A DNA stretch of 64,000 nt from Janthinobacterium sp. TB1-E2. Lineage in GTDB: Bacteria; Pseudomonadota; Gammaproteobacteria; Burkholderiales; Burkholderiaceae_D. The position numbers and the translations under genes were made by a program. Below the pieces are notes generated by a model. It ran no database searches, had not been told where the DNA came from, and worked only from the letters and a program-made list of their open reading frames with translations. Below, piece after piece: positions 49,079-58,100 of this stretch; within the stretch, counting starts at the first letter, position 1, and each line of letters opens with the position of its first letter. The DNA is taken from contig NZ_CP142523.1 in assembly GCF_036885605.1 (NCBI RefSeq), positions 682,001 through 746,000 of the forward strand, read 5' to 3'.

Positions 49079-49375
49079 TCAATCTTCGGCACAGACCGCT
49101 TGCAAGCCGTGTTGCTCCAACAAGTTCCTGGAGGCCGCGATGGCGGAAGGTGCCGGCTTGCTGCTGGCGCAGGCATAGATGTCATTGAGGACCACCGCCG
49201 CATCCTTGCCCATTACAGCGGCCATCAGCTCGGCCAGGTTGCGGTCGGAAAAGTGTTCATACAGCAGGGCCAATACGGCGAAATACGCCGAGTCGGGAAT
49301 GCCAGCGGGATAGGCGCTGCGTAGCATGCGAACGGCGCCGGACAAGGTTGGGGGCAGGGTATCTGGCATGCTCAA
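49079..49375 (-). CDS. Small hypothetical protein (DUF3349-like)
   Basis: A 98-residue soluble protein. The central YPAGIPDSAYFAVLALLYEHFSD and the helix LAELMAAVM resemble the short helical DUF3349 type (GxPxxDYxxLLALL), though I hold this match loosely. Cysteines at about 69 and 95 are the only ones. It lies 80 bp upstream of the HPP-CBS gene in the same direction and faces away from the thioredoxin-like gene. Function unknown. Confidence 0.65.
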   Translation of the reverse strand: MSMPDTLPPTLSGAVRMLRSAYPAGIPDSAYFAVLALLYEHFSDRNLAELMAAVMGKDAAVVLNDIYACASSKPAPSAIAASRNLLEQHGLQAVCAED

Positions 49376-49473
49376 GCGGCTACTCCTTGGTGTTGCTTAT
49401 ACCTTTTCCGCATAAGCACAGTGCAATTAAATGGTGGATATTTCCCATAAGCAGGCATATTCTAGACAATCAC

Positions 49474-49513
49474 GCCAGCTGACAGCTGTTCAGCTGGCCT
49501 CACGATTTTTTTT
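49474..49513 (+). promoter_or_regulatory. Attenuator-like palindrome before the thioredoxin-like gene
   Basis: A perfect 9-bp stem (49474-49482 with 49490-49498) has a 7-nt loop that itself contains CAGCTG, and is followed after 7 nt by eight T (49506-49513), immediately before the CAGGAG ribosome site. It could terminate transcription early or act as an operator (three nested CAGCTG motifs). Confidence 0.4.
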
Positions 49514-49524
49514 CAGGAGCCCGC

Positions 49525-50025
49525 ATGCGCTTTTCTCTTTTCCTTGCCAGCCTGCTGCTTGCCGGCACCGCCGTTGCCGCCGCGCCGACACCGGCTAACC
49601 CCGTCGCCACGCCGCACCTGCCGTACAACGCGGCGGCCGATGCCAAGGCCGATGTGGCCCGTGCGCTGGCCGAAGCGAAGGCGGCGCACGTGCCTGTCTT
49701 GCTGATCTTTGGCGCCAACTGGTGCGAGGATTGCCGCGCGCTCGACAAGGCATTGAAGGAAGGCAAGAACGCGGAATTGATGCAGCAGCAGTTCAAGGTC
49801 GTCAAGGTCGACGTGGGTAACTTCGACCATAACCTGGATGTGGCGCAAGCCTATGGCAATCCGCTCAAGAAAGGCATCCCGGCTGCCGTGCTCGTATCGA
49901 GCGACAATAACCAGGTGCTGTACGCCACCAAGGGCGGCGAACTGGCAAATGCCCGCCGCATGAGCGAGAGCGGCATCTACGATTTCTTCAAGCAAGCGGC
50001 CAGCGTGAAAGCGCCGGCGATTTAA
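49525..50025 (+). CDS. Exported thioredoxin-fold protein with CEDC motif
   Basis: A 166-residue protein with a signal peptide (cleavage near AVAAA, residue 20). The thioredoxin-like domain has the redox motif C67-E-D-C70 in GANWCEDCRALDKAL, followed by a strand VVKVDVGNFD, the cis-proline region KGIPAAVLVS and a C-terminal helix. The CEDC active site and LDKAL helix fit the DUF255/thioredoxin_7 type rather than classical TrxA. It probably reduces or transfers disulfides in the periplasm; its partner is not evident. Confidence 0.88.
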   Translation: MRFSLFLASLLLAGTAVAAAPTPANPVATPHLPYNAAADAKADVARALAEAKAAHVPVLLIFGANWCEDCRALDKALKEGKNAELMQQQFKVVKVDVGNFDHNLDVAQAYGNPLKKGIPAAVLVSSDNNQVLYATKGGELANARRMSESGIYDFFKQAASVKAPAI

Positions 50026-50034
50026 GCGTCTTCT

Positions 50035-52011
50035 TTAAAACTCTTCCCACGCATCGCTGGCCGGCGCTGCCGGGCGCGATGGCGTGGGCAGCGCCGGCTT
50101 GTGCGCCGGCTGCCGGGGCTGTGGCTGCGCCGCATGCCCGGTTTCTTCCAGCTTGAACACGCTGACTACTTGCGCCAGCCGGCCCGCCTGGTCCTGCAAC
50201 GATTGGGCTGCCGCCGCCGCTTCTTCCACGAGCGCCGCGTTTTGCTGGGTGGCGTCATCCATCTGTGTGACGGTGGCATTGACTTGCGCGATACCCTGGC
50301 TTTGTTCCTGGCTGGCAGAGGCGATTTCTCCCATCAGGTCGGCCACCCTTTGCACGGAGACGACGATGTCCTGCATGGTGGCGCCGGCCGAGTCGACCAG
50401 CTTGCTGCCCGCTTCGACCTTGCTGCCCGAGTCGACGATCAAGTCCTTGATTTCTTTCGCTGCCGCTGCCGAGCGTTGCGCCAAGTTGCGCACCTCGGTC
50501 GCCACCACGGCAAAACCGCGGCCCTGTTCGCCCGCACGGGCCGCCTCGACGGCCGCGTTCAGGGCGAGGATATTGGTTTGAAAGGCAATGCCGTCGATCA
50601 CCCCGATAATGTCGGCGATCTTGCGTGAACTTTCCGTAATCGCACCCATCGTCTGCACCACTTGTCCCACCACTTCACCGCCCTTGACGGCGTGGCTCGA
50701 CGCCGACACCACGAGCTGATTGGCCTGGCGCGCGTTGTCCGCATTCTGTTTCACGGTCGACGTGAGTTCTTCCATGGCGGCCGCCGTCTCTTCCAGGCTC
50801 GACGCCTGGGCTTCCGTGCGCGCCGACAGGTCCAGATTGCCCGACGCGATCTGGCTCGATGCGCTGGCAATGGAGCCCGTACTGTCACGAACTTCGCGTA
50901 TCGTCACGTTCAGCGATGCGACGAAGCGGTTGAAGGCGGCGGCCAGCGCGCCGACCTCGTCTTCCGATTCGACGGGCATGCGGCGGCTCAGGTCGCCATT
51001 GCCGCTGGCGATTTCGCTGAGCATGTCGGCCGCCCGCGCGACGGGAGCGGCGATGGCGCGGCTGATGACATAAATGATGCACAGGGCGATGCCGCCACCG
51101 ACGAGGCCGGCGATCAGGGCGGCAAGCAGGGCCGAACGCGTGACGTTGCCCAGCACTTCCGCTTCCGGTACTTCCGCCATCACGTATAAATTCAATTCCG
51201 GCACGAAGGAGGCGGCGACGAACTGGCGTCCCGCAGGGGCGTCGTAGATGGCGTATGCGTATTTGTTACCGGTCAACAGGCTCTTGCTCAGGGTATCGCT
51301 AAAGCCGGGCAGATCCTTGAGCTGATGCTTGCCGTCGGCCAGGGCCGTGTCGCGGTGCACCAGCAGCACGCCATTGGCGCGCGCCAGGTAGACATGGCCC
51401 GTCTGGCCGATCTTGTAACTGCGGATGGTGTCAGCCAGCGCATTGATGGACAGGCCCAGGCCGGCCGCGATCTGCTTGCCGCCCGCCGTCTGGCCGCGCG
51501 CATTCAGGTACAGCATCAGGTCGCTGGAGTTTTCCGCCTTGTCGATGTCGAGCGTGTAGGCCTTGTCGCCGGCCAGCAAGCCATAAAACCACTGGTCGGC
51601 CGCCTGGTTTTTGTCCAAGGTGCGCAGCAAGCCTTCCGTGGTGAAATACTTGCCCGTGCTGGCCGAGGCCCAGTTGATCGAAGCGGCCTTGTTCTTTTCC
51701 TTGACGACCTTGGCGTAGCGCTGGAAGGTGGCGATGCCGCTGTCGGGCAAGCCTGCGTCTTCCCAGTCTTGCAGGTAGACATCGTTGGCCATGGTCTGCA
51801 CCACGGACAGGGGCTGGCTGATCTGGCGCAGCACGTCGTTGCGGATCTCGCCCACTTGCGCCGGCAACTCCTGACTGACGACGCGCTCGCGCACGTAATC
51901 GCTGCTCATGCGCACGCTGAGGAAAGACGAGATCGCCATGAAGAGCAGCAGGCACAAGCCCATGCTGAACAGGAGTTTTTTCTGGATGGAGAGGCGGCGG
52001 AGCAGAGACAT
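50035..52011 (-). CDS. Methyl-accepting chemotaxis protein with Cache-type sensor and WEEF C-terminus
   Basis: A 658-residue chemoreceptor. TM1 is about 11-31. The periplasmic part (about 32-300) looks like a double-Cache sensor: [12 protein letters not shown], then a strand-rich region with [22 protein letters not shown]2 is about 305-330 ([22 protein letters not shown]), then HAMP, and the signalling hairpin with [20 protein letters not shown]. The C-terminus is DAWEEF, again an xWxxF CheR-tether. Cache sensors usually bind small metabolites such as amino acids or organic acids. The ATG at 52011 opens [18 protein letters not shown], a normal start. Confidence 0.93.
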   Translation of the reverse strand: MSLLRRLSIQKKLLFSMGLCLLLFMAISSFLSVRMSSDYVRERVVSQELPAQVGEIRNDVLRQISQPLSVVQTMANDVYLQDWEDAGLPDSGIATFQRYAKVVKEKNKAASINWASASTGKYFTTEGLLRTLDKNQAADQWFYGLLAGDKAYTLDIDKAENSSDLMLYLNARGQTAGGKQIAAGLGLSINALADTIRSYKIGQTGHVYLARANGVLLVHRDTALADGKHQLKDLPGFSDTLSKSLLTGNKYAYAIYDAPAGRQFVAASFVPELNLYVMAEVPEAEVLGNVTRSALLAALIAGLVGGGIALCIIYVISRAIAAPVARAADMLSEIASGNGDLSRRMPVESEDEVGALAAAFNRFVASLNVTIREVRDSTGSIASASSQIASGNLDLSARTEAQASSLEETAAAMEELTSTVKQNADNARQANQLVVSASSHAVKGGEVVGQVVQTMGAITESSRKIADIIGVIDGIAFQTNILALNAAVEAARAGEQGRGFAVVATEVRNLAQRSAAAAKEIKDLIVDSGSKVEAGSKLVDSAGATMQDIVVSVQRVADLMGEIASASQEQSQGIAQVNATVTQMDDATQQNAALVEEAAAAAQSLQDQAGRLAQVVSVFKLEETGHAAQPQPRQPAHKPALPTPSRPAAPASDAWEEF

Positions 52012-52152
52012 GGAAGACCTTGGAGGATGGCCTGCAGAATGAGCAGAAAAGCGGGCAGGCGAGCAGACAGTATACCGGCCGCACTGCGCCTTCCATCGCA
52101 CCATTGCTGCTTTTCATTCATTTATGTTGCATTGCAGCAACGCGCGATCGTC

Positions 52153-52650
52153 TCAGGCAGGCAAGCCGTGGGCGATCAATTCCAGCGGCAATTCCGTGCT
52201 GCACTTGATCTGCTCCATGGAAAAGGCGGACGACACGCCCGTCAGCTGCACGGCCTTGATGAGCTTTTTGTAGAAGGTGTCATAGCCCTTGATGTCGGTG
52301 GTGACGACTTTCAGCAGGTAATCGATGTCGCCGCTCATGCGGTGAAATTCCTGTACCTCGGGCAAGACGATGACGGCGGCGGCGAAGCGGCGCAGCCATT
52401 TTTCATCGTGCTGTCCCGTGCGCACGCTGACGAAGACGGTCACGGGCAAACCCACTTTTTGCCGGTTCACGATGGCCACGCGGCTCTCGATATAGCCGTC
52501 TTCCTCCAGGCGCTTGACCCGCTTCCAGCACGGCGTGCTGGACAAACCGATCTTTTCGCTGAGGGCGGCGATCGACAGGGTGCCATCCTGCTGCAAGGCG
52601 GCCAGGATGGCGCAGTCGAATTTGTCGAGCGAGGCGTTTGGTGAATTCAT
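52153..52650 (-). CDS. Lrp/AsnC family regulator, DecR-like
   Basis: A 165-residue DNA-binding protein. The winged HTH is at about 8-60 (LAALQQDGTLSIAALSEKIG, TPCWKRVKRLEEDGYI) and the RAM ligand domain at about 65-155. From memory it matches E. coli DecR (YbaO) closely, including TPCWKR, the YD.FYK.L helix and FSMEQIKCSTELPLE. DecR responds to cysteine and activates cysteine desulfidation genes. Here the gene is divergent from a cysteine desulfurase fusion, strongly suggesting control of that gene. The ATG at 52650 is preferred over upstream starts inside the promoter region. Confidence 0.9.
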   Translation of the reverse strand: MNSPNASLDKFDCAILAALQQDGTLSIAALSEKIGLSSTPCWKRVKRLEEDGYIESRVAIVNRQKVGLPVTVFVSVRTGQHDEKWLRRFAAAVIVLPEVQEFHRMSGDIDYLLKVVTTDIKGYDTFYKKLIKAVQLTGVSSAFSMEQIKCSTELPLELIAHGLPA

Positions 52651-52671
52651 TTTACTATTCCAGTTTTTATG

Positions 52672-52707
52672 GCATGAACATGCTGCATGGTACATCGTTT
52701 GCAGCAT
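52672..52707. promoter_or_regulatory. Overlapping inverted repeats between the Lrp gene and the cysteine desulfurase fusion
   Basis: ATGCTGCA (52680-52687) and TGCAGCAT (52700-52707) are perfect 8-bp arms 12 nt apart. The left arm also forms GCATG-AA-CATGC (52672-52683). The elements lie in the 151-bp divergent intergenic region, as expected for an Lrp-family operator. A TATAGA/TAGAAT box at 52779-52786 may be the -10 of the fusion gene. Confidence 0.5.
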
Positions 52708-52801
52708 TGTTTGGCATATCTTCACGGGGGCGGGCCGGTAGACTATCCATATGTTCCAGCCGCCTGCGCTGCCCCTTTTATAGAATACTCAGACTGCCAT
52801 C

Positions 52802-54829
52802 ATGAAAGAAATCTACCTCGACAGCAATGCCACCACTTGCGTGCTGCCCGCCGCCGTTGCCGCCGCCAAACAGGCGATGGAGCAGGGCTATGGCAATCCC
52901 AGCAGCACCCACGCGACGGGATTGCAGGCCAAGGCCATGATGGATGGCGTGCGCCGGCGCGCCAGCGGCTTGCTGGGCGTGGGCGATGGCCGCCTGATGT
53001 TCAACAGCGGCGCCACCGAAGGCATTCAGACTGCCGTGCTGTCGGCCCTGTGCGCGCTGCGCGAACGGCGCGATGCGGGCAAGCGCATCGGCAGCCTGCT
53101 GCTGTATGGCGCGACCGAGCACAAGGCCGTGCCGGAAAGCCTGGCGCACTGGAATCGCCTGCTGGGCCTGAACCTGGAAGTGCGCAAGCTGCCCGTCGAT
53201 GCGCAGGGGCGCCACGATCTGCAGGCACTCGATGCGCTGATCGGCGACGCGGCCATGCTGTGCACGATGGCGGCGAATAATGAAACGGGCGTCGTCAGCG
53301 ATTTGTCCGCCATCGCGCAGCTGCTGCAGGAGCGCGGCGCCGATGCCTACTGGATGGTCGATTGCGTGCAGGCGCTGGGCAAGCTGAAACTGAACCTGGC
53401 CGCCACGCGCATCGATTACGCACCGTTTTCCGGCCACAAGCTGTATGTGCCCAAGGGCATCGGCATGCTGTACGTGCGCGCCGGCGCCCCGTTTACACCC
53501 CTGATGATGGGCGGCGGCCAGGAAGCGGGCTTGCGCTCGGGCACGGAAAACATGGCTGGCATCGCCGCGCTGGGCGCCGTGCTGGCCGCGCTCGACGATG
53601 GCAAGACCTTCCGCAGCCACGCCGACCTGGCCGCGTTCCGCGAGCAGCTGGTGGCCAGCCTGGAACGTGCCTTCCCCGGCATCGTGTTCAATATGCCGTT
53701 CGACTTGTCCTTGTCGACCACGCTCAATTTTTCCGTGCCCGGTTTGTCGTCAAAGGAATTGCTCGATCTGTTCGACGCGGCGCGCGTGCGCGTCAGCTCG
53801 GGCAGCGCCTGTTCCGCCGCCAAGGCGCTCCCCAGCTATGTGCTGGAAGCGATGCACGTGCCGCAATGGCGTGCCAGCTCGGCCATCCGTCTGTCGTTCG
53901 GTCCCCTGATCGACGCGGCGACCATTACGGCCGCCTGCGCGCGCATTGAGCGCTGCGGCGAAGCGCTGCGCAGCAGCTGCCTGCTGCCGTCCGCGCTGGC
54001 GCCATCGCCGCAGGACGGCGTGATTCAGCTGAGCGTCGATGGCCAGTGCACCTGGCTGCTCAGCGACCTTGCCAGCGCCAGTTGCGTCGTCATCGATCCC
54101 GTCGCCGCGCTCGTGCCGCGCCTGGCCGCTTTCATCCGCTGCCAGCACCTGGCCTTGCGCGCCATCGTACACACGGCGGCGCCAGCCGACCATGGCGTGG
54201 CGCGCCTGGCGCTGCTGCAGGAACTCGAGATCGAACAAGTCGGCCACGTCGATATCGACGGTGAGCTGGCGCTGGGCCAGCAGCGTTTGCGCCGCGTCGA
54301 GTGTGGCGAAACCCATGTGTACCTGCTGGGGCAGCGCTTCGCCTTCATCGGCGCCCTGACGCCCGGGGCGCTGGCACCTCTGCTGGATGCGGCGCTGCTG
54401 ACGCAGGATACCGTGCTGTGCGCGTCAGGCGACGACGGCAGCATTTGCGCTACCGTGCGCACCGTGCAGGACGGTAGCGTGCCGGCTGCCGAACTGCAGC
54501 TCGATGCGGCCGCCTTACCCGCCTTCCTGCGCCAGCATCCCGGCGCCATCCTCGTCGATGTGCGCGAAGCGTATGAACACGCGGCGTGCGCCGGCACGGT
54601 GTTCGAGGGCTGCGAGGTGCGTAGCGTACCGCTGAGCCGCCTGGCGGGACAGGTGGCCGCGTGGCTGCAGCAGCCGCAGCGCCCGCTGGTGTTTTTCTGC
54701 CGCAGCGGTAACCGCAGCGCGCGCGCTAGCGCCTGCCTGCGCCGCCTCGGTCACGGCGCGGCATGGCAACTCAATGGCGGCATGGCGATGGCCGAGGCGA
54801 CGCGCCACCCGCTGGCCATCGCGGCCTGA
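52802..54829 (+). CDS. Fusion protein: cysteine desulfurase, degenerate ETHE1-like MBL domain, rhodanese
   Basis: A 675-residue three-part protein. Residues 1-390 are a class V aminotransferase of the IscS/NifS type: H107 in ATEHKAV, D187 and Q190 in VDCVQ, PLP lysine K213 (SGHK) and persulfide cysteine C337 (SSGSACSA). Residues about 408-545 resemble a persulfide dioxygenase-type metallo-beta-lactamase fold (GQCTWLLSD, VVIDPVAALVPRL), but the metal motif THxHxDH has become T458-A-A-P-A-D-H464, so two histidines are lost. Residues about 565-670 are a rhodanese with active cysteine C633 (CRSGNRS). The design could pass cysteine-derived persulfide sulfur to the rhodanese. There is no clear ribosome site. 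Its likely regulator is the divergent DecR-like gene. Confidence 0.88.
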   Translation: MKEIYLDSNATTCVLPAAVAAAKQAMEQGYGNPSSTHATGLQAKAMMDGVRRRASGLLGVGDGRLMFNSGATEGIQTAVLSALCALRERRDAGKRIGSLLLYGATEHKAVPESLAHWNRLLGLNLEVRKLPVDAQGRHDLQALDALIGDAAMLCTMAANNETGVVSDLSAIAQLLQERGADAYWMVDCVQALGKLKLNLAATRIDYAPFSGHKLYVPKGIGMLYVRAGAPFTPLMMGGGQEAGLRSGTENMAGIAALGAVLAALDDGKTFRSHADLAAFREQLVASLERAFPGIVFNMPFDLSLSTTLNFSVPGLSSKELLDLFDAARVRVSSGSACSAAKALPSYVLEAMHVPQWRASSAIRLSFGPLIDAATITAACARIERCGEALRSSCLLPSALAPSPQDGVIQLSVDGQCTWLLSDLASASCVVIDPVAALVPRLAAFIRCQHLALRAIVHTAAPADHGVARLALLQELEIEQVGHVDIDGELALGQQRLRRVECGETHVYLLGQRFAFIGALTPGALAPLLDAALLTQDTVLCASGDDGSICATVRTVQDGSVPAAELQLDAAALPAFLRQHPGAILVDVREAYEHAACAGTVFEGCEVRSVPLSRLAGQVAAWLQQPQRPLVFFCRSGNRSARASACLRRLGHGAAWQLNGGMAMAEATRHPLAIAA

Positions 54830-55173
54830 ACGGTCTGAACTTTCTTCCTTGAAATATTGCACCGTGCCATCTTTGGCACGGTGTTCTTCTCGCATTTCTT
54901 GCATTCATTTCCTGACGGCATTTTTCTGCCGCTCAACAGGCTAATTTCTTTGCTGAAACGTCCCTAAAACGTGATGTATGTACGCTAGCGCACGGTCTTG
55001 TGCAGATGGCGCACCTACGATGAAGTTCAGAAAATCTCCCTATACCCTGAGATTCGTCGCAACGCTCCGGCGCTTCGCTTTCCGTCTTCGCCAGTGTCCG
55101 ATCGTGTTCTTCCAGACTGGGCCAGCGTGACGGTGGCCGCTGGCTGCGTGCGTGCACCTAGCGAGGCCCCAAG
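54830..55173 (+). other. 344-bp intergenic region before the glucan synthase gene
   Basis: The first part holds a terminator (54860-54890). After it come an AT-richer stretch, an 8-bp palindrome CGCTAGCG (54983-54990) and a long C/T-rich leader. The synthase promoter should lie here, but I see no consensus pair. No small gene is credible. Confidence 0.6.
54860..54890 (+). terminator. Rho-independent terminator after the cysteine desulfurase fusion
   Basis: A perfect 10-bp stem CACCGTGCCA/TGGCACGGTG with loop TCTT is followed by TTCTTCT. It starts 31 nt after the stop codon. Confidence 0.8.
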
Positions 55174-58100
55174 TTGAAAGAGTACACAGCAGTTGTCACG
55201 CAGCAGATCAAGGAACAGATTTCCAAAGTTAAAGAAATCTTCCGCGACCATTCCCTAGCACCGGACACCTTCGACGCCGCGCGCGACGATGCCTTGCCCC
55301 TGCGTTCCGAATTATTCAGCGCCATGCAGATGGCCGCCCACGGCAAGCACGTGGCCACCGGCCATGCGGTGGGCAAGCATCATGGCCGCGACCGCCTGTT
55401 GGCGCGCCTGGCCGACAATGCGGCCCTGATCACGGCCACCGTCAACGAGCTGACGGCGACCGTCAAAAGCGGACGCCAGGTCACGCCCGCCTCGGAATGG
55501 CTGCTCGATAATTTTTATCTGATCGAAGAGCAGATCCGCACGACGCGGCGCCATTTGCCGAAGAACTACAGCAAGGAGCTGCCGCGCTTGACGTCGGGCC
55601 CTGACGCAGGCTGCCCGCGCGTCTATAAAATTGCGCTGGAAATCATCTCGCACGGCGATGGCCGGGTCGACCTGGAAAACCTGTGCCACTTCGTCGAGGC
55701 TTACCAGGATGTGGCCACGCTCACGCTCGGTGAACTGTGGGCCGTGCCCATCATGCTGCGCCTGGCCCTGATCGAAAACCTGCGCCGCGTCGCCGTGCGC
55801 GTGGCCGACGACCGCATGCAGCGCGACCTGGCCAACACCTGGGCCGACCAGATGACGGAGATCGCCGAGCGCAATCCCAGCGGCTTGATCCTGCTGGTGG
55901 CCGACATGGCCCGTTCGAATCCGCCGATGACCAGCGCCTTCGTGGCCGAATTGTCGCGCCGCCTGCAGGGACAAAGTTCCTCGCTGACCCTGGCGCTGTC
56001 GTGGCTGACCCACAAGCTGGCCGAGTCGGGCCTCACCATCGAACAGCAGATCCAGTCCGAGATCGGGCAGCAGGCGGCCGACCAGGTATCGATCGCCAAC
56101 AGCATCGGCAGCCTGCGTTTTCTCGGCACCATGGATTGGCAGGAATTCGTCGAGACGATGAGCGTGGTCGAGCAGACCTTGCGCCTCGACCCGGCCGGCA
56201 CCTATGGCTTGATGGATTTCGCCACGCGCGACAGCTACCGCCACGCCATCGAACGCATTGCCAGGCGCAGCGCGCGCAGCGAAGTGGAAGTGGCCGAGAT
56301 GGTGGTGCAGCTGGCGCACACGCACGGCAACGGCAATGACGCGCGCCGCGGCCACATCGGCTTCTACCTGGTGGGGCGCGGCGTGCTGGTGCTGGAAAAG
56401 CAGGCCGGCGCCAAGCTGCCCTTCGTCGAGGCGCTGCAGCATACGGCGCGCGCCGCGCCGCTGGCCGTCTACCTGGGCGCCATCTGCTTCCTGACCCTGG
56501 CGACGAGCGCCTTGCTGCTCGAGCGCGCCGTGCGCCATGGCGTGCAGGGCTGGCCCCTGGCGGCGCTGGGCGCGCTGGCGCTGCTGGGCAGCAGCCAGCT
56601 GGCCGTGGCCGTGGTGAACTGGCTGGCGACCCTGATGACGTCGCCGCATCCGCTGCCGCGCATGGATTACCAGGCCGGCATTCCGTCGGACGCGCGCGGC
56701 ATCGTTGTCGTGCCGACCCTGATCTACAGCGAGGAAAACGTGGCGGCCCTGTGCGAGGCGCTGGAAGTGCGTTATCTCGCCAACCGCGACCCGAACCTGC
56801 GTTTCTGCCTGCTGACGGACTTCGTCGACGCCGAGGCGCAAACGATGCCGGGCGACGAAGCCCTGCTGCGCCAGGCGCAGGAGACCATCCGTATCCTGAA
56901 CGAGAAATACCGCGTGGAGGGCGTCGAATTCAAGGAAAACGGCGACCCTGCCGATCCCGAGGAGCTGGGCCATGTGGGACCGTTCCTGCTGCTGCACCGT
57001 CCGCGGCTGTGGAATTCGCAGCAGAATGCGTGGATGGGGCAGGAGCGCAAACGCGGCAAATTGTCCGACCTGCACGCGTTCTTGCGCGGCGGCGCGCGCG
57101 ACAAATTCTCGCTGGTGGAAGGCGAGTTGCGCGGCCTGCGCACGATCAAATACGTGATCACGCTCGACACCGATACGCAACTGCCGCGCGACGCGGCGCG
57201 CGAATTCATCGCCACCATGATGCACCCGCTGAACCGTCCCGTGCTCGACGCGGCCGGCACGCGCGTCGTGGCCGGCTACGGCATCCTGCAGCCGCGCGTG
57301 GCCGTGGCGCTGCCCAGCGCGAATGCCTCGCGCTACGAGCTGCTGTGCGGCGGCGAACCGGGCATCGACCCCTATACGCGCACCGTTTCCGACCTGTACC
57401 AGGACGTGTTTTATGAAGGCTCGTTCATCGGCAAGGGCATCTACGATCTCGACATGTTCGAGCGCGTGCTGGGCCAGCGCCTGCCCGACAATAAAATCCT
57501 CAGCCACGATCTGCTGGAAGGCTGTTATCTGCGCGCGGGCCTCTTGAGCGACTCGCAGCTGTACGAGGAATATCCGGCGCGCTATGACGCCGACGTGAGC
57601 CGCCGCCAGCGCTGGATCCGCGGCGACTGGCAACTGGTCGGCTGGCTGCTGGGCCGTGTGCCGGGCCGCGCCGGCAAGCGCGAACGCAATCCCTTGTCGA
57701 TGCTGTCGCGCTGGAAGCTGTTCGACAACCTGCGCCGCAGCGTCGTCGCGCCCGCGACCACCTTGTCGCTGTTGCTGGTGTGGGGCTTCCTGCCGCACGT
57801 GGCCTTCTGGAGCGCGGCCATGCTGGCCATCATCTTCCTGCCGCCCGTCTTTTCGGCACTGTATGATCTGCTGCGCAAACCGCGCGACACCCTGTGGCGC
57901 CAGCACCTGGCCGCGTTCGAGCGGCGCTGCGGCGTGCAGTTTTCGCACGCCATGCTGACCCTCGTCTTCCTGCCGTACGAAGCGTGGATCAGCCTCGATG
58001 CCATCGTCCGCACCCTGTGGCGCCTGGGCGTGTCGCACAAGCATTTGCTCGACTGGCGCGCCTCGAACCTGCATGTATCGTCAGGTTCGCAGGCCGACAG

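Noticed and set aside
55312-58074. 920-codon antisense frame inside the glucan synthase gene
   Set aside because: Low-complexity Arg/Gln/His-rich product; the plus-strand frame is continuous and shows all family motifs.
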